Below are positions 1 to 8,386 of a stretch of 64,000 nucleotides of DNA, piece by piece. The stretch's first letter is position 1; each line of letters begins with the position of its first letter. Made by a program: the position numbers and the translations under genes. The notes under the pieces were generated by a model. It was given only the letters and a program-made list of their open reading frames with translations. It was not told the origin of the DNA and did not search any database. Source of the DNA: Sphingomonas sp. OV641. GTDB taxonomy: Bacteria > Pseudomonadota > Alphaproteobacteria > Sphingomonadales > Sphingomonadaceae. The stretch covers positions 2,170,001-2,234,000 of the forward strand of contig NZ_FNZB01000001.1 in assembly GCF_900109205.1 (NCBI RefSeq), in the 5' to 3' direction.

Positions 1-648
1 ATTATCGCGGTGGAGGAGCAGACCACCTTTGACGAGATCGTGCACGTCTTCGCCGATGCAGGCGTAAGCCGGCTGCCGGTGTATCGCGAAAAGCTCGATA
101 CCATCGTCGGCATGGTCCATATCAAGGACGTGTTCGCCATCCTCGCCAGTGACGGCCCGCGCCCTTCGGACATTACCAGCCTGATCCGCCAGCCCTTGTT
201 CGTGCCGATGAGCCGGGGCGCGCTCGATCTGCTCGCCGATATGCGCCAGACGCGCGTTCACCTGGCCGTAGTGCTGGACGAATATTCTGGCACCGAGGGG
301 CTGGTGACGATCGAGGATCTGATCGAGGAGATCGTTGGCGAGATCGAGGACGAGCATGACGAGGCGCCCGAAATCATGCTCGTACCGCTCGACGGCGGCG
401 CCTGGGAGGCGACCGCCCGAGTCGAACTGGAGGATGTCGGCAAGGTCGTCGATCCGCGCCTTGCCGAGGCGGAGAGCGATGTCGACACGATCGGCGGTCT
501 GGCCGCCGTGCTGGCGGGACGCGTGCCCGAACCCGGCGACTGTATCGACCATCCCAGCGGCTGGCGCATCGAAGTGATCGATGCCGACGAACGCCGGATC
601 AACCGCGTTCGCCTTCACCCGCCAGTGCCCGAACCTGAGGAGGAGTAG
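1..648 (+). CDS. corC: CorC/HlyC-type CBS-domain protein, 5' end cut by the window
   Basis: This is the 3' part (215 residues visible) of a CorC/HlyC-family protein. The reading frame is open to base 1, so the true start lies outside the window. Visible are the rest of a CBS pair (around VSRLPVYREKLDTIVGMVHIKD and the following repeat), the family signature around EDLIEEIVGEIEDEHDE, and a C-terminal transporter-associated domain ending in a short acidic tail. The family is linked to cobalt and magnesium homeostasis or membrane metal efflux, and CBS pairs usually bind adenosine nucleotides. In many proteobacteria lnt follows corC, but here the next genes lie on the other strand. The stop codon sits in the loop of a small GGAGGAG/CTCCTCC hairpin (639-659) without a T-run. 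Confidence 0.88.
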   Translation: MIAVEEQTTFDEIVHVFADAGVSRLPVYREKLDTIVGMVHIKDVFAILASDGPRPSDITSLIRQPLFVPMSRGALDLLADMRQTRVHLAVVLDEYSGTEGLVTIEDLIEEIVGEIEDEHDEAPEIMLVPLDGGAWEATARVELEDVGKVVDPRLAEAESDVDTIGGLAAVLAGRVPEPGDCIDHPSGWRIEVIDADERRINRVRLHPPVPEPEEE

Positions 649-875
649 CGAGCTCCTCCCGTCAGGCGGAGGTCGACCGGGGCCGGAGCGCCGCGCCGCG
701 CCGCGGGAAAGGCGGTAGATCGCGCGAAGCCACAATCCCTGCCGCTTTCCCAACTGGCCCCGGCCTTCGCTGGAGAGACGGATCAAACCCTAAACGTTAC
801 GATTCCTGCCGGGCGTAGATCAGGCGACGCTGGTTCGCGCTCCTTCCCGGTTGCATGGCGGGAGGAGCAAAGGCG

Positions 876-1157
876 TCAGCGGAAATTGTCGGCGTAGCTT
901 TGCAGCTTGAGCTTCTTCTCAGGCGCCGGCACCACGACATAAGCGATGCCCTGACGTTCGGCATAATCCTTGGCGTCGTCCAGCGTCGCGAAGCCGAGGC
1001 GAACCTGCCCCTGAGTGTCGCCGCTTCCGGCCCAGCCCATCAGCGGATCGGCGCGCTGCGCTTCGTTCGGCTCGAACTCGAGCTGCCAGAGATTTGTGCG
1101 GTGCTTGCCCGATTGCATGGCGTTTTTCGGGCGTTGAAAGATACGGGCGGTCGGCAT
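876..1157 (-). CDS. NDUFS4-like complex I accessory subunit (ETC complex I conserved region)
   Basis: A 93-residue protein with the compact NDUFS4 fold pattern: MPTARIFQRPKNAMQSGK at the start, a WQLEF...P strand, the 'DPLMGWAGSGDTQGQVRL' block and a C-terminal 'A..YAERQGI.Y' helix. The family is an alphaproteobacterial and mitochondrial accessory subunit of NADH:ubiquinone oxidoreductase, facing the cytoplasm (matrix) near the Fe-S module. The frame is open much further upstream, but the ATG at 1155-1157 is preceded by AAAGGA at a good distance and gives the family length. It begins 10 bp after the hrpB stop, so the two are probably cotranscribed, with the SD overlapping the end of hrpB. The other complex I genes are not in the window. 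Confidence 0.85.
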   Translation of the reverse strand: MPTARIFQRPKNAMQSGKHRTNLWQLEFEPNEAQRADPLMGWAGSGDTQGQVRLGFATLDDAKDYAERQGIAYVVVPAPEKKLKLQSYADNFR

Positions 1158-1167
1158 GGCATGTCCT

Positions 1168-3636
1168 TTATCGTGATCCGCGCGCTCTTGCATCGGCATT
1201 TTTTGTTCGCAGCGTAGCCGAGGCCGCGGCGGGTTCGTCGGGCCAGGGGTGGCGGGGGTAACGGCCACGCATTTCCTTTGCGACCGCGCTCCAGCTACCC
1301 GCCCAGAAGCCCGGAAGATCGCGGGTCGTCTGGATCGGGCGGCCGGCCGGCGACGTGAGCGACAAGACGAGCGGCACGCGATCTGCGCCAACGAGCGGAT
1401 GGTCCGAAAGGCCGAACAGCGCCTGAACGCGAAGCTCCACCCTTGGGCCGCCTTCCGCCGCGTAGTCGATCGCATGGGTGCTGCCGGCCGGGCTGGTGAA
1501 GTTGGCGGGCGCGATCCGCTCCACGCGCTGCAGATCTTCCCAGGAAAGCAGGTTGCGCAGCGCGTCCGTCAGCGCGCCAGGCGCAATCGCGTCCAACCTC
1601 CGCTTGCCAGTGACGAGCGCCGGCAGCCAATCGTCCAGGCGGCCGAGTAGGGCTTCATCGCCGAACGGCAGGCCGGCGTAGATCGCCCGCTGGCGAAAGG
1701 CGCGTGCGCCGTCGCTCCAGGGCAATAGCGACAGGCCGTAACGCCGCACCCCTTCGATCAACGCCGCCTCGATCGTTGCCGGCGGCGCATTGGGATCCGG
1801 TGCGCTGGCCAAGCGGATGGCACCCAAGCGACGTTCTCGCATCGGGCGGACGCCGCCGGTCTCGGGATCGAAATCAGCCAGATGATGCGTTTCGATGCGG
1901 TCGCCGAAAAGGGCCGACACCGTTTCCTCATCAATGGCAACGGCGGAAAGGATGCGCGCGCCCGCCGCCATGCCCTGCGTCTCTGCGACCGCCAGCCATT
2001 CCTCGCGCGCGAGCGAGGACGCAGGATCAAGCTTCAACCCGCGACCGCCGACCGTGGCCCAGCGCTCTCCCGATGCATCCCGGCGCCTGGCGATCCGATC
2101 CGGGAAGGCCAGCGCCACCGCCACTTCGGCGCCCCGGGCACTCGGCGACAGCGATGTCGCGCCCTCGGCAGATGCTCGCGGAACGCTGCGGCTCCACCGT
2201 TCGGCGAGCTGCTTTGCCGAACGCGATTTGGGCGAGCCATCGCCTCGCCAGCGACGCAACCGCAGTTCGAGATCCGGATCGTTGCCGCCCAGCCCGCGCT
2301 CGCTCAACAACACGGCGACTTCGGCCGCGATAACGGAAAGGCCCAGCGCGCCGGCGCGAAGCAGCATGTGGGCAAGGCGCGGCGGCATCGGCAAGCCGGC
2401 GATGGCGCGGCCGTGCTGCGTGGGGCGGCCGTCGCCGTCGATCGCCTCGAGGGTCAACAACCTGGCGCGCGCCTCGGCCACGGCTGCCTCGGGCGGAGGA
2501 TCAATCCAGGCGAGATCCCGCGGATCGGCCACCCCCCAGACCGCACTGGCGAGAACCAGTGCGGAAAGATCCGCCTCCATGATTTCCGGTGGATCAAACC
2601 GTGGCAGGCCAGCTGTCGCCGCCTCTTCCCATAGGCGATAGGCCGTGCCGGGGCCTTGCCGTGCCGCGCGGCCCGCGCGCTGCGTGACGGACGCCTGACT
2701 GGCGCGCTCGGTCACCAGCCGCGTCATACCGGCGGCACGGTCATAGCGCGGACGACGCGCCAGCCCCGAGTCGATCACGATACGAATGCCGTCAAGCGTC
2801 AGGCTCGTTTCCGCGATCGATGTCGCCAGCACCAGCTTGCGGCGGCCATCAGGCTCCGCGCGAATGGCGGCGCGCTGCGCTGCCGGATCGAGGCTACCGT
2901 GCAGACGGTGCAGCACGACGCCGGGCATTCCGTCGAGCCGCTCCGCCGTCCGCTCGATTTCCGCGACGCCGGGCAGGAACGCGAGCACGCCGCCCTCCGC
3001 CTCGCGCACCGCTTGGCGCACGGCCGCGGCGACCGCATCCTCGATCCGTTCATGGCTGCGGCCGAGATGAACCAACGACAGCGGCCAGCTTCGCCCCGCG
3101 CTTTCGATAACAGGCGCGCTTCCCAGCAGGGTGGCGAAGCGCGCGCCGTCCAGGGTCGCCGACATGGCAAGGAGGCGCAGGTCCTCCCGCAGGCCCGCCT
3201 GAGCATCGATCGCAAGGGCAAGGCCGAAATCACCGTCGAGACTGCGTTCGTGAACCTCATCGAACAACACGGCAGAAACGCCGGCAAGCTCGGGATCGCG
3301 CTGGATCCGGGCAGTGAAGATGCCTTCGGTGACAACCGTGACGCGCGTCTCGGCCGACCTTTTGGTGTCCAATCGGGTGGCATAGCCAAAGGTCTTGCCC
3401 ACTGGCTCGCCGGCCAGGGCGGCCATCCGTTCAGCGGCGGCGCGCGCGGCGAGACGGCGCGGGGAGAGCAGCAGCACTTCGCCGCTGCACCAGGGCTGGT
3501 CCAGCAGGGCGGGTGCAACCGCTGTCGTCTTGCCGGCACCCGGCGGGGCGACCAGAACTGCGGACGATCGCTCCCGCAAGGCCGCGAGCAGCTCGGGCAG
3601 AACGGCATGGATCGGCAAGTCGCTGGCAGCCATCAT
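1168..3636 (-). CDS. hrpB: ATP-dependent RNA helicase HrpB
   Basis: An 822-residue DEAH-box helicase of the HrpB group, the usual family length. Motif I is APPGAGKTT near residue 30, motif II is DEVHERS near 125, motif III is MSATLD, motif V is ATSIAETSLTLDG and motif VI is QRAGRAARQGPG. After the helicase core come the HA2/winged-helix part and the HrpB-specific C-terminal domain. The family unwinds RNA, or is inferred to, using ATP; its bacterial role is poorly defined. Two ATG codons in tandem open the gene, with only a weak SD. The NDUFS4-like gene follows 10 bp downstream. Confidence 0.93.
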   Translation of the reverse strand: MMAASDLPIHAVLPELLAALRERSSAVLVAPPGAGKTTAVAPALLDQPWCSGEVLLLSPRRLAARAAAERMAALAGEPVGKTFGYATRLDTKRSAETRVTVVTEGIFTARIQRDPELAGVSAVLFDEVHERSLDGDFGLALAIDAQAGLREDLRLLAMSATLDGARFATLLGSAPVIESAGRSWPLSLVHLGRSHERIEDAVAAAVRQAVREAEGGVLAFLPGVAEIERTAERLDGMPGVVLHRLHGSLDPAAQRAAIRAEPDGRRKLVLATSIAETSLTLDGIRIVIDSGLARRPRYDRAAGMTRLVTERASQASVTQRAGRAARQGPGTAYRLWEEAATAGLPRFDPPEIMEADLSALVLASAVWGVADPRDLAWIDPPPEAAVAEARARLLTLEAIDGDGRPTQHGRAIAGLPMPPRLAHMLLRAGALGLSVIAAEVAVLLSERGLGGNDPDLELRLRRWRGDGSPKSRSAKQLAERWSRSVPRASAEGATSLSPSARGAEVAVALAFPDRIARRRDASGERWATVGGRGLKLDPASSLAREEWLAVAETQGMAAGARILSAVAIDEETVSALFGDRIETHHLADFDPETGGVRPMRERRLGAIRLASAPDPNAPPATIEAALIEGVRRYGLSLLPWSDGARAFRQRAIYAGLPFGDEALLGRLDDWLPALVTGKRRLDAIAPGALTDALRNLLSWEDLQRVERIAPANFTSPAGSTHAIDYAAEGGPRVELRVQALFGLSDHPLVGADRVPLVLSLTSPAGRPIQTTRDLPGFWAGSWSAVAKEMRGRYPRHPWPDEPAAASATLRTKNADARARGSR

Positions 3637-3697
3637 TCGCGCTCTGTGACAGGCACCTGCCCGAAAATGAACCCGTCACACGCCGGGACCCGCAGCG

Positions 3698-4864
3698 TCA
3701 GTGTAGCGCCCTCACTGCGCGTGTTCGCAGGCACTCATCGATCCGCGCCTCGCTGCCGCCGGGCTGCCGCTGCACCACGGAGGGCACGTCAACCGGCACG
3801 CCAGGCCGAGTGGAGGCGAAACGCGACGGATCATAGCCGGCACAGCGCAGGATCGCCGACAGCATCAGCGGCGGCGTGTCACGCGCCTCATAACTCAGGC
3901 GGAACGTGCCCCAGTGGATCGGAAGCGCCCGCCCCGGCGCCATGCGGTGGAACACCCGCACCGCATCGGGCGGCCCGATATGGCTTCCCGATCCCAGCTG
4001 CCCTGGCGCGAAACGAAAGGCGCCGATCGGCAGCAATGCCAGTCGCACGGGACCATAAGAGGCCGCCCCGCGCGGCCATTTTCCGTCACCAAGCCCCGTA
4101 TCTCCGGCAAAGAACAGATTGCCTCCCGGAAGGCGGACGGTGAAAGCGGACCAGAGCGCGCGATTGCGATCAGTGAACCACCGGCTTCCCCAATGGTGAT
4201 TGCGGGTGACGATCACCTCCACACCGGAGCGAACGCTCACCCGCTGGCCCCAGTCCAGCGCTTTGGCAGATACGCCCGCCTGGGCGATCACGCTGTCGTT
4301 CCCGAGGCTCGTGAGGATCAGCGGACGATCGCGATCCCAAAGCCGCTTCAATGTCGATGTGTCGAGATGATCGTAGTGGTTGTGGCTGACCAGGACCAAG
4401 TCGATCCTCGGCAGATCGTCAAACCGGATGCCGGGCGCCATGACCCGTCGAGGACCGAATCCCAGCGGCCCCGCATTCTCCGACCAGATCGGATCGGTGA
4501 GGATGTTCAGGCCCTGCGTCTGCACCAGCACGCTTGCATGACCGATCCAGGTCGCCACCATGCGATCCCCTGCCACGCGCCGCGCCGGCACCGATGGCGT
4601 CACCGCCACGTCTTGCGGCCATGGGGGTCGCCCGTCACTGCCCGTCAGGAACCGCCAGAAGAACCCAGATCGGCTGCCGCCGCTCGGCACGCGCGCCGTG
4701 TCTTCCCCATCGGGATTGAAAAAGCGCTGTCCGTCAAAATGCGCGCTGACAGGTCCGCGGTAATAAATGCGATCCAGAAAGCGAGGGATGATCGTCACCG
4801 CCAGACCGGCCGCAATGAGGAGGAACAGCACCGCGGTGGCGGCAAGCTTCAGGAACCGCGCCAA
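3698..4864 (-). CDS. MBL-fold metallohydrolase, NAPE-PLD-like, membrane-anchored
   Basis: A 388-residue metallo-beta-lactamase-fold protein with one N-terminal hydrophobic segment (about residues 6-28), suggesting a periplasmic domain tethered to the inner membrane. Visible metal-site motifs are WIGHASVLVQ, the classic SHNHYDHLD, RNHHWGSRW, FFAGDTG and a late PIHWGTF histidine. This pattern matches the UlaG/NAPE-PLD-like branch (beta-lactamase superfamily 2), whose known members hydrolyse phosphodiester or lactone bonds in lipids or sugars. The substrate here cannot be read from the sequence. It lies 61 bp upstream of hrpB on the same strand. Confidence 0.82.
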   Translation of the reverse strand: MARFLKLAATAVLFLLIAAGLAVTIIPRFLDRIYYRGPVSAHFDGQRFFNPDGEDTARVPSGGSRSGFFWRFLTGSDGRPPWPQDVAVTPSVPARRVAGDRMVATWIGHASVLVQTQGLNILTDPIWSENAGPLGFGPRRVMAPGIRFDDLPRIDLVLVSHNHYDHLDTSTLKRLWDRDRPLILTSLGNDSVIAQAGVSAKALDWGQRVSVRSGVEVIVTRNHHWGSRWFTDRNRALWSAFTVRLPGGNLFFAGDTGLGDGKWPRGAASYGPVRLALLPIGAFRFAPGQLGSGSHIGPPDAVRVFHRMAPGRALPIHWGTFRLSYEARDTPPLMLSAILRCAGYDPSRFASTRPGVPVDVPSVVQRQPGGSEARIDECLRTRAVRALH

Positions 4865-4922
4865 TCAATGCCCCTCGCGTTCTTGTATCTCAGGAACCAC
4901 ACCAAACGCATGGCGGCGCTAT

Positions 4923-5372
4923 TCAGCGCATCAGTTCTTCGCGCACACGGTTGGCCTGCATTGATTTGCTGACTTCGATCATGAAGCAGGCGAGGCTTGC
5001 GATCAGCAGAACCATGGCGAGGATGAAGGCGATCGCCACGAGCTGCCCGATGTGAAGGCTGGCGAGCACCGCCACGAACAGCGTCGCGACCACCGCGCAG
5101 GTCATCACGGCCGAACTCACCGCCAGGAACAGCGCGCGATTGATGATCGTCATGCGACGGTCAAGCAGCCGTAACTCCCATGCATGCCGCGCCCGATCGG
5201 GACCCGTGGTATTCGGGAACAAGGCTTCGATGGTGCGTGCCCGATCGATCACGCGGGACAATCGGCCGGCAAGCACGTTCAGAAGTGCACCAATACCAGC
5301 GAGCATGAACACCGGGCTGAGCGAAAGCTGGATCGTCTGCGCGATCGTCAGCACTTCGGGGGAATAATCCAT
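4923..5372 (-). CDS. DUF2721 membrane protein
   Basis: A small integral membrane protein (149 residues from the chosen start) with the DUF2721 signature: 'SPVFMLAGIGALLNVLAGRLSRVIDRAR' in the first third, then two hydrophobic segments (about residues 75-100 and 105-130) and a basic/acidic C-terminus. Its function is unknown. The frame extends upstream to 5462, which would overlap the next gene on the other strand by 12 bp. I chose the ATG at 5370-5372 (MDYSPEVLT) because family members start just before this segment, although no strong SD is visible. The end lies 58 bp from the MBL gene start. Confidence 0.72.
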   Translation of the reverse strand: MDYSPEVLTIAQTIQLSLSPVFMLAGIGALLNVLAGRLSRVIDRARTIEALFPNTTGPDRARHAWELRLLDRRMTIINRALFLAVSSAVMTCAVVATLFVAVLASLHIGQLVAIAFILAMVLLIASLACFMIEVSKSMQANRVREELMR

Positions 5373-5450
5373 CAGCTGGAATGTGGCGCGCCTGCCGCAT
5401 GGCAGCAAGTTGCAAGATGATGGTAAGAGGATTTGATTTAAGGCCAGCTC

Positions 5451-6530
5451 ATGTCGAAGCATTGGTCCCCTGGCGCGCTACACCGTTTTTCCGGTTCTGC
5501 GCAGGCGTGCGTGGTGGAGGGGCTTCCGCAAGCCATTGACGACGTTGCCGAAGCGGCGCCGGCGAGCCACGGTTTTCTGCGCCGAGCGTGGTTCGACGCG
5601 GCGCTGCAGGCCTATGGCGGGCGTGCGAGGACGCTGATCGTCACCCGGCACGATCGGCCGCTTCTGGCATTGCCGATGCACGACATCGGCCCACGTTTCC
5701 TGGGGCTGTCGGCGATTTCCGGGTGCTTTTGGCCATTTCGCAGTTTCCCCGCAGCGGCCGGGATCGATGACACGGCGCGCGACGCTGCGCTGGACCAGCT
5801 GGCCCGCAGCGTCACTGCCCTGCGCATCGGCCCCGTCTATGATGGCGACGCATCGGCCGCGCCATTCATCGCGGCCGCGCGGAGCCGCGGCTGGGCAGTG
5901 CTGAGCCGCACGGTCGCGACCAGCTTCCTGCTCGACATGGCGGCGGCACGGGTGGCGGGAACCTGGCCGCGCAATTCCACGCTGCGCAAGAACCGCTTCC
6001 ACGAAAAGCACCTGGCAGAGCACGGAGCCTTGCAATGGTCGTTCCTGTCGGGAGCGGACTGGCCGGCGGCGTTCGACGATCTCGCCAATATCGAATGGGC
6101 CAGCTGGATCGCCACCCGCACCGACGGGCGTGACGCCAAGTTCACGCGGGCCGGCCATGGCGCCTTCTGGCGCGCTGCCGCGGCCGATCCGGTGATCGCA
6201 GACATGTTCCGCGCGGCCGTGCTGACGGTGGACGGAAGGCCCGCCGCCTTCTCCTTCGACATCGACGCCGGCGAGCTGAAATACGCAATCGCGAACAGCT
6301 ACGATCCCGCCTTTGCCAAGCATTCGCCGGGAAAGCTGCTATATTACCGCAATCTGGTCCACGCGCTGGAGCGCGGCATCACGCGGGTGGACTGGGGCGC
6401 CGGCGACAGCGGTTACAAGCGGACGATCGGCGCCGAAGCAGGCCCGGCAATCCGTGACTGGCTCCTGCTACGTCCCGGCATGCCGGCCGCCCTGGCGCCG
6501 GTGGTCAGTCTGGCGTGGCGGGACCGATAA
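5451..6530 (+). CDS. CelD/BioF2-like GNAT acetyltransferase
   Basis: A 359-residue protein of the BioF2-like acetyltransferase group (the 'cellulose biosynthesis protein CelD' type). The N-terminal half carries the family pattern 'A..SHGFLRRAWFDAAL'. The C-terminal half holds the GNAT-like core, with 'LRKNRF' , 'VDGRPAAFSFDIDAGELKY', 'SPGKLLYYRNL' and 'VDWGAGDSGYK'. Family members transfer acyl groups to polysaccharide or peptide precursors, and they often sit in exopolysaccharide loci. No such locus is adjacent here, so the acceptor is unknown. The start overlaps the longest frame of the DUF2721 gene. The end overlaps the convergent TetR gene by 26 bp. Confidence 0.75.
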   Translation: MSKHWSPGALHRFSGSAQACVVEGLPQAIDDVAEAAPASHGFLRRAWFDAALQAYGGRARTLIVTRHDRPLLALPMHDIGPRFLGLSAISGCFWPFRSFPAAAGIDDTARDAALDQLARSVTALRIGPVYDGDASAAPFIAAARSRGWAVLSRTVATSFLLDMAAARVAGTWPRNSTLRKNRFHEKHLAEHGALQWSFLSGADWPAAFDDLANIEWASWIATRTDGRDAKFTRAGHGAFWRAAAADPVIADMFRAAVLTVDGRPAAFSFDIDAGELKYAIANSYDPAFAKHSPGKLLYYRNLVHALERGITRVDWGAGDSGYKRTIGAEAGPAIRDWLLLRPGMPAALAPVVSLAWRDR

Positions 6531-7167
6531 GGATCGCCTCCACCGCATCGATCATCCCGTCCAGCGCCACTGGCTCACCCCAATAAGGGTGGTCGGGGCC
6601 CGCGCCCGAATCACGCGCGGCCTCTCGCCCGGCGAGCAGCGTCCGAAGCGACAGGCCGGCGAACAGCAGGCGCTGGTTGACCAGGGCGTGCGGCAAGTGA
6701 TCGAGCAGCCGGTGGAAATGCGCCAGGCAGCGCACATAGCCTTCCGAATGCTCACCCCCGGCCCATTCATCGAACATCTGCCGACGCTCGGTCTGCATGC
6801 TGGTCATGAAGCGGAAGTAGGTTTCACCCTCCCCTGTTTCGCCCGTCAACGACGCATTGGGCACGACCAAAGCCCGCACCACATCCCGCAAGCTGAGTTC
6901 GCCGCGGGCCTCGGCATCGTCGAGCATGCGCATGCGCGATCCGTCGATCAGATCGGCCCCCTCCACCACCAGTTCGCGCAGCAGATCGTCCTTGCTGCCG
7001 AAATAATAATGGACCGCAGCGGCGTTGCGCTGCCCGGCCGCTTCCACGATCTCACGCATGCCGACGGCGGCGATGCCGCGTTCGGCAAAGAGCCGGCGCG
7101 CCGCGCGCTTCAACTCGTTTCGGGTGGTGCCGCCACGGCCGGCGGATTGGGGACGCGCAAGGTTCAT
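6505..7167 (-). CDS. TetR-family transcriptional regulator
   Basis: A 220-residue TetR regulator. The DNA-binding domain is residues about 15-65, with helices around 'ELKRAARRLFAERGIAAVGMR' and the recognition region 'AAAVHYYFGSKDDLLRELV', which is very typical. The C-terminal ligand domain gives no clue to the ligand. It is divergent from a phosphotransferase-family gene across a 114-bp gap, so that gene is the likeliest target by the usual TetR arrangement. I found no convincing long inverted repeat in the gap, only the short CTTATAAG at 7259-7266. Its 3' end overlaps the convergent acetyltransferase gene by 26 bp. Confidence 0.88.
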   Translation of the reverse strand: MNLARPQSAGRGGTTRNELKRAARRLFAERGIAAVGMREIVEAAGQRNAAAVHYYFGSKDDLLRELVVEGADLIDGSRMRMLDDAEARGELSLRDVVRALVVPNASLTGETGEGETYFRFMTSMQTERRQMFDEWAGGEHSEGYVRCLAHFHRLLDHLPHALVNQRLLFAGLSLRTLLAGREAARDSGAGPDHPYWGEPVALDGMIDAVEAILIGPATPD

Positions 7168-7219
7168 GCGGCGAGAGCATCGGCCAAGCCGCCGCGCGGT
7201 TCAAGTCATCCGGCTTAGA

Positions 7220-7247
7220 TTGACGCTCGCCGCTGCCCGCTTATGGT
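7220..7247 (+). promoter_or_regulatory. Candidate sigma-70 promoter for the phosphotransferase gene
   Basis: TTGACG (7220-7225) and TATGGT (7242-7247) are separated by 16 bp. Transcription would begin near 7254, giving a leader of about 28 nt before the GTG start at 7282. The -10 overlaps the upstream in-frame ATG at 7243, which argues against using that ATG. Confidence 0.5.
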
Positions 7248-7281
7248 AAAGCAGACGACTTATAAGAGCGGGAGAGGGATC

Positions 7282-8349
7282 GTGGCGACCTTGGCGCACG
7301 ACCGCGAGGCTTGGGCGGAACTGATCGACCTCGACGCGCTGGCGCGCTGGATGGACGGCAAGCGCCTGGGTGAAGGACCGATCGTTCATGCCGAAACGCT
7401 TGGCGGCGGCACGCAGAACATCCTGCTGCGGTTCGAGCGCGCCGGCCGCACCTACGTGCTGCGGCGCCCGCCGCGCCGCCCACGCCCCGAAAGCGATGAG
7501 GTGATGCGCCGCGAGATGAAAGTGCTGGCCGCCCTAGCGGGATCGGATGTGCCGCATCCCGGCTTCATCGCCGGCGAAGGGGATCCGGCGATCCTCGGCA
7601 CCGCTTTCTACCTGATGGAGCCGATCGACGGCTTCAACGCCACCGTCGGCCTGCCCCCGCTGCATGCTGGCAGCGCCGCGGTGCGGCGGCAAATGGGCGA
7701 GGCCATCGTGGACGGCGCGGTGGCGCTGTCGCGGATCGATCCGCATGAGGCCGGGCTGGACGATCTGGGGAAGCTGGACGGGTGGCTGGAGCGGCAGGTG
7801 CCGCGCTGGCGTGCGCAGCTTGACGGCTATGCCAAGTTCGAGGGCTGGACCGGCTATGCCGCCCTGCCGGACGTGGATGCGATCTGCGGCTGGCTGGAGG
7901 CAAACCGCCCCACGACCATGAAGCCGGGCCTGATCCACGGTGATTATCATCTGGCTAATGTCATGTACCGGCCCGATTCGCCGGCCCTGGCGGCGATCGT
8001 CGATTGGGAGCTGGCGAGTCGCGGCGATCCCATGCTCGACCTCGGCTGGCTCACCGCCACCTGGCGCGACCCGGACGAGCCGCACCAGCGCGTTTCGGTG
8101 ACCCCGTGGGAGGGCTTTCCCACGCTTGGCGAGATTGTCGATCGCTATCTGGCGGCCACCGGACGGACCGCGGCAGAGGCGCGGTGGTATACGGTGCTCG
8201 CGCCGTTCAAGCTGGGCGCGATCCTGGAGGGAAGCCATGCGCGCGCGTGCGCCGGCCTCACGCCCAAGCCGATCGGCGATCAGCTGCACGCGCACACCAT
8301 CTCGCTGTTCGAGCGCGCATTGCGGCGGATCGACAAGCCGCTGATGTGA
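7282..8349 (+). CDS. Phosphotransferase-family (APH-fold) kinase, ACAD10-like
   Basis: A 355-residue protein with the aminoglycoside-phosphotransferase fold. Visible are a nucleotide-binding loop (LGGGTQNILLRF), the catalytic loop 'LIHGDYHLANVMY' and the metal-binding 'IVDWELASRGDPMLDLGW'. Close relatives (ACAD10 N-terminal type) act on small hydroxylated acids or accompany acyl-CoA dehydrogenases; antibiotic resistance is not implied. I chose the GTG at 7282 because GGAGAGGG lies just upstream and the in-frame ATG at 7243 falls inside a plausible -10 box. The divergent TetR gene may regulate it. Confidence 0.83.
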   Translation: MATLAHDREAWAELIDLDALARWMDGKRLGEGPIVHAETLGGGTQNILLRFERAGRTYVLRRPPRRPRPESDEVMRREMKVLAALAGSDVPHPGFIAGEGDPAILGTAFYLMEPIDGFNATVGLPPLHAGSAAVRRQMGEAIVDGAVALSRIDPHEAGLDDLGKLDGWLERQVPRWRAQLDGYAKFEGWTGYAALPDVDAICGWLEANRPTTMKPGLIHGDYHLANVMYRPDSPALAAIVDWELASRGDPMLDLGWLTATWRDPDEPHQRVSVTPWEGFPTLGEIVDRYLAATGRTAAEARWYTVLAPFKLGAILEGSHARACAGLTPKPIGDQLHAHTISLFERALRRIDKPLM

Positions 8350-8386
8350 GCGAAGCGGGCGGCGCACGGCGAACCGGCGCGCTGCC

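Noticed and set aside
7243..7245. ATG 39 nt upstream of the chosen phosphotransferase start
   Set aside because: It lies in the likely -10 box and lacks an SD, while the GTG at 7282 has GGAGAGGG just upstream.
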